From an uncultured Bacillota bacterium (lineage in GTDB: Bacteria > Bacillota_I > Bacilli_A > RFN20 > CAG-288), in contig CASESG010000001.1 in assembly GCA_949290645.1 (NCBI GenBank), forward strand, positions 131,104 through 195,103: 64,000 nucleotides of DNA, given 5' to 3'. How positions within the stretch are numbered: the stretch's first letter is position 1; every line of letters begins with the position of its first letter. A model generated the notes under the pieces. That model was given only the letters and a program-made list of their open reading frames with translations, was not told the origin of the DNA and searched no databases. A program made the translations under genes and the position numbers. Of this stretch, positions 61,903 to 64,000 are shown one piece after another.

Positions 61903-63216
61903 ATGAGCGAAGAAAAACAAGAGCCGACGAAGAAGAGACATTTCTTCAAGGACACTCCCTTGGAGTGGAAGTGGATGCTCTATGATGTCGGGAACTCGGC
62001 CTTCACGCTTCTGGCCAGCGTCATCCTTCCGATCTACTTCTCGGCCTTGGCCGGACAGAGCGGAGTCGATGCGACCGATGCCTCGACGATCTGGAGCTTC
62101 ACGGCCAGCGCCATCACCTTGTCCTTGGCCGTCCTCTCGCCGATCTTGGGAACTTTCTCGGACTACCGGGGCTTCAAGAGGCCCTTGTTCTTCCTGACGG
62201 CCATCCTGGGAATCCTGGGATGCTTCCTCTTTGCCGTTCCGATGCCTTACATCGCCTTCCTCATCGTCTTCGTCTTTGCCAAGATCTTCTACTCCGTCTC
62301 TTTGGTCTTCTACGATTCGATGCTCTCGGATGTCACTTCCCTGGAAAAGGCCGATGACATCTCCAGCAAGGGCTATGCCTTCGGCTATATCGGAAGCTGC
62401 ATTCCCTTCCTGATCTCGATCTTGTTGATCGTCGTCCTTCCTCTCGACGCGAGCATCTCCATGCCGATCGCCTTTGCCATCAACGCCCTGTGGTGGCTGG
62501 GATTCACCATTCCTCTTGCTCTCTCCTACAAGCAGAAGCACTATGTCGAGAGGGAAAAACACGCCTTGCGGAACAACTTCTCCCGTCTCTTCCATGTCCT
62601 GGGAAAGAAGAAGGCCATTCCCAATCGCAAGGGAATCATCCTCTTCCTTCTGGCTTTCTTCTTCTACATCGACGGGGTCTATTCGATCATCGACATGGCG
62701 ACCTCCTTCGGAACGGCCCTTGGCTTTGACCGGACCCAGCTGATCCTGGCCCTTCTTGTCACCCAGGTCGTCGCCTTCCCCGCCGCCATCGCCTATGGAA
62801 AGCTCGCAAAGAAGATTCCTTCCGACATCCTGATCTTCGTCGGAATCCTGGCCTATACGGCCATCGGCCTCTTTGCCATCTTCCTGACCCAGGTCTGGCA
62901 GTTCTGGATCCTGGCGGTCGGAGTCGGTCTCTTCCAGGGAGGTGTCCAGTCTCTCTCCCGCTCCTACTTCTCCAAGATCATCCCCGCCGAGGAATCGGGC
63001 TGTCTCTTCGGCATCCTGGACATCTTCGGCAAGGGTGCCTCCTTTGTCGGAACGATGCTCTTTGGCATCGTGACCCACTTCACGGACAATGTCAACCTCG
63101 GCGTCATTCCGATCGCCTCCCTGTTCGTCGTCGGCATCCTCTTCTTCGTCCTGGCGGCCAAAGAGAACCGCCGCTTCGACTTTCAGAAAGCGAAAGAAGA
63201 GCAAATTGAGGAGTGA
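61903..63216 (+). CDS. MFS transporter, UMF1/Atg22-like group
   Basis: The product has 437 residues and twelve predicted membrane helices. The start EWKWMLYDVGNSAFTLLASV and the A-loop LSPILGTFSDYRGFKRPLFF are typical of the UMF1 (unknown major facilitator, Atg22-like) family. The second half has the characteristic GLFQGGVQSLSRSYFSKIIP. It is probably an exporter; the substrate is unknown, with amino acids possible by analogy to Atg22. ATG 61903 is preferred because GAGGAG lies 7 bases upstream. Confidence 0.9.
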   Translation: MSEEKQEPTKKRHFFKDTPLEWKWMLYDVGNSAFTLLASVILPIYFSALAGQSGVDATDASTIWSFTASAITLSLAVLSPILGTFSDYRGFKRPLFFLTAILGILGCFLFAVPMPYIAFLIVFVFAKIFYSVSLVFYDSMLSDVTSLEKADDISSKGYAFGYIGSCIPFLISILLIVVLPLDASISMPIAFAINALWWLGFTIPLALSYKQKHYVEREKHALRNNFSRLFHVLGKKKAIPNRKGIILFLLAFFFYIDGVYSIIDMATSFGTALGFDRTQLILALLVTQVVAFPAAIAYGKLAKKIPSDILIFVGILAYTAIGLFAIFLTQVWQFWILAVGVGLFQGGVQSLSRSYFSKIIPAEESGCLFGILDIFGKGASFVGTMLFGIVTHFTDNVNLGVIPIASLFVVGILFFVLAAKENRRFDFQKAKEEQIEE

Positions 63217-63346
63217 AAAGAGGACGAATCTGTTCTGTTTGTCCTATATCTTGGAAAAAAGCGATTGTTTTGCAAAAAAAACAATTAATATCTCGCTCTG
63301 CCTTTGTCTATAGCATCTAGGTCTTCCTTGTTGGGATAGCAAGTCC

Positions 63347-64000
63347 ATGGATCTGTTTCGCAAGATTCTCTATCCGATCGAATCGATATTCTACGGCACG
63401 ATAGCCCTTTTTGCGGCCTTGACATTGGGAGGGGTTGCCTCCTTCTGGGACGAGCTCCAGGCCTCGACGATTCTCTTCGCTTCCTGACGGGAACCGTTGC
63501 CATCTCTCTTCTTCCCCTGGCCCAGCGTCTCTTCAAGGTCCGCTTCTCCCACCTGGTCGACATCCTGATCGCCGTCGATCTGTTCTTCTCCGTCTACCTT
63601 GGGGAGGCCTTGACGTTCTATTACCTGTTTCCGAACATCGACAAGGTCCATCCTTTCTTCGCCACGGCCCAGCTCTACCTGGCCGGATATCTTTTGGCCA
63701 AGCACTTCCTGAAGAAGAACAAGAGCGAGAGGTCGACCGTCCTGGCCTTGGTTTTCGCCTTCTTCTTCGCCGTCGCCTTGGAAAGCATGTAGGAGATCTA
63801 TGAGTTCTGCTACGACATGATCGCCGGGACCAACATGCAGAAATACATCCCCGAGGAGTTCTATCAGGCGATTTTGGGCAAGACAATCCAGCTCGACGAT
63901 GCGACCATCGCCGAGTTCTTCCGCACCTTCGACGGCTATCACTTCGCCCTGATGGACACGATGCTGGACATCGTCACGGATGTCGCCGGCGGTGGCTTCG
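63347..64000 (+). pseudogene. Broken multipass membrane protein gene (right end outside window)
   Basis: The first part (from ATG 63347) encodes DLFRKILYPIESIFYGTIAL up to a TGA near 63484. The protein-like sequence then continues in another frame (RFLTGTVAISLLPLAQRLFK, VDILIAVDLFFSVYLGEALT) until TAG at 63790. It goes on in the same frame with EIYEFCYDMIAGTNMQ and ALMDTMLDIVTDVAGG. The final block looks like membrane proteins of the YjdF/DUF2238 kind, where a Trp precedes the Glu, so TAG may be a mutated TGG. Two lesions make a pseudogene likely. The 3' end lies beyond the window. Confidence 0.65.

Noticed and set aside
1..64000. CRISPR arrays, rRNA genes and insertion-sequence transposases
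   Set aside because: No regular spacer-repeat pattern, no rRNA-like stretches and no transposase motifs were seen on either strand.

Overview
The window reads as chromosome of a GC-rich member of the Bacillota, most likely an uncultured gut Bacilli lineage (inference). The pointers are strong AGGAGG-type ribosome sites, Ser-rich lipoproteins, pyrimidine-nucleoside phosphorylase, TypA, YqeY, an MreB-type protein and a Gram-positive style maltodextrin/starch locus. TGA is used as a stop codon, including in ATGA start/stop overlaps, so the genetic code is standard. Most genes use GC-ending codons, and AT-rich or oddly coded segments stand out as acquired.

Layout. 1-2266: a GH3 beta-glucosidase cut by the window edge and an O6-alkylguanine methyltransferase. 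2321-5079: a 2.7-kb integrative element with plasmid-like parts, inserted in the 3' end of tRNA-Thr. 5173-14518: housekeeping genes (rRNA m5C methyltransferase, small basic-tailed protein, pyrimidine-nucleoside phosphorylase, ABC-F protein, TypA, MreB-like, YqeY). 14573-14646: tRNA-Trp. 14860-17641: an AT-rich restriction-modification pair whose endonuclease is an internal tandem duplication. About 17700-20600: a decayed prophage or mobile element (recombinase tail, broken terminase, probable broken portal). 20661-24626: a BspA-like leucine-rich-repeat lipoprotein behind a poly-G promoter region, and a multipass membrane protein. 24700-25550: decayed genes. 25561-30498: a lipoprotein, a WYL regulator, and a divergent DUF2828 (TROVE/Ro-like plus VWA) gene with a structured leader.

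31105-47883 is a 17-kb starch/maltodextrin locus: binding protein, two permeases, a lipoprotein alpha-amylase, a greatly enlarged MalK-type ATPase (845 aa, coiled coil), two small lipoproteins, two TasA-like exported proteins with a SipW-type signal peptidase, a lipoprotein with four pullulanase-type starch-binding repeats, and a secreted pullulanase. Together they suggest surface capture and trimming of starch followed by maltodextrin import. Catabolite-repression-like operators sit at the promoter.

48851-64000: a frameshifted lipoprotein gene; an acyltransferase/acyl-CoA ligase pair; a JetA-JetB-JetC (Wadjet/MksBEF-like) SMC operon with no visible JetD nuclease gene; a decayed region; a zinc-ribbon membrane protein; an MFS transporter; and a broken membrane-protein gene at the right edge. 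At least six genes carry frameshifts, some in homopolymers, so both real decay and assembly indels are possible.
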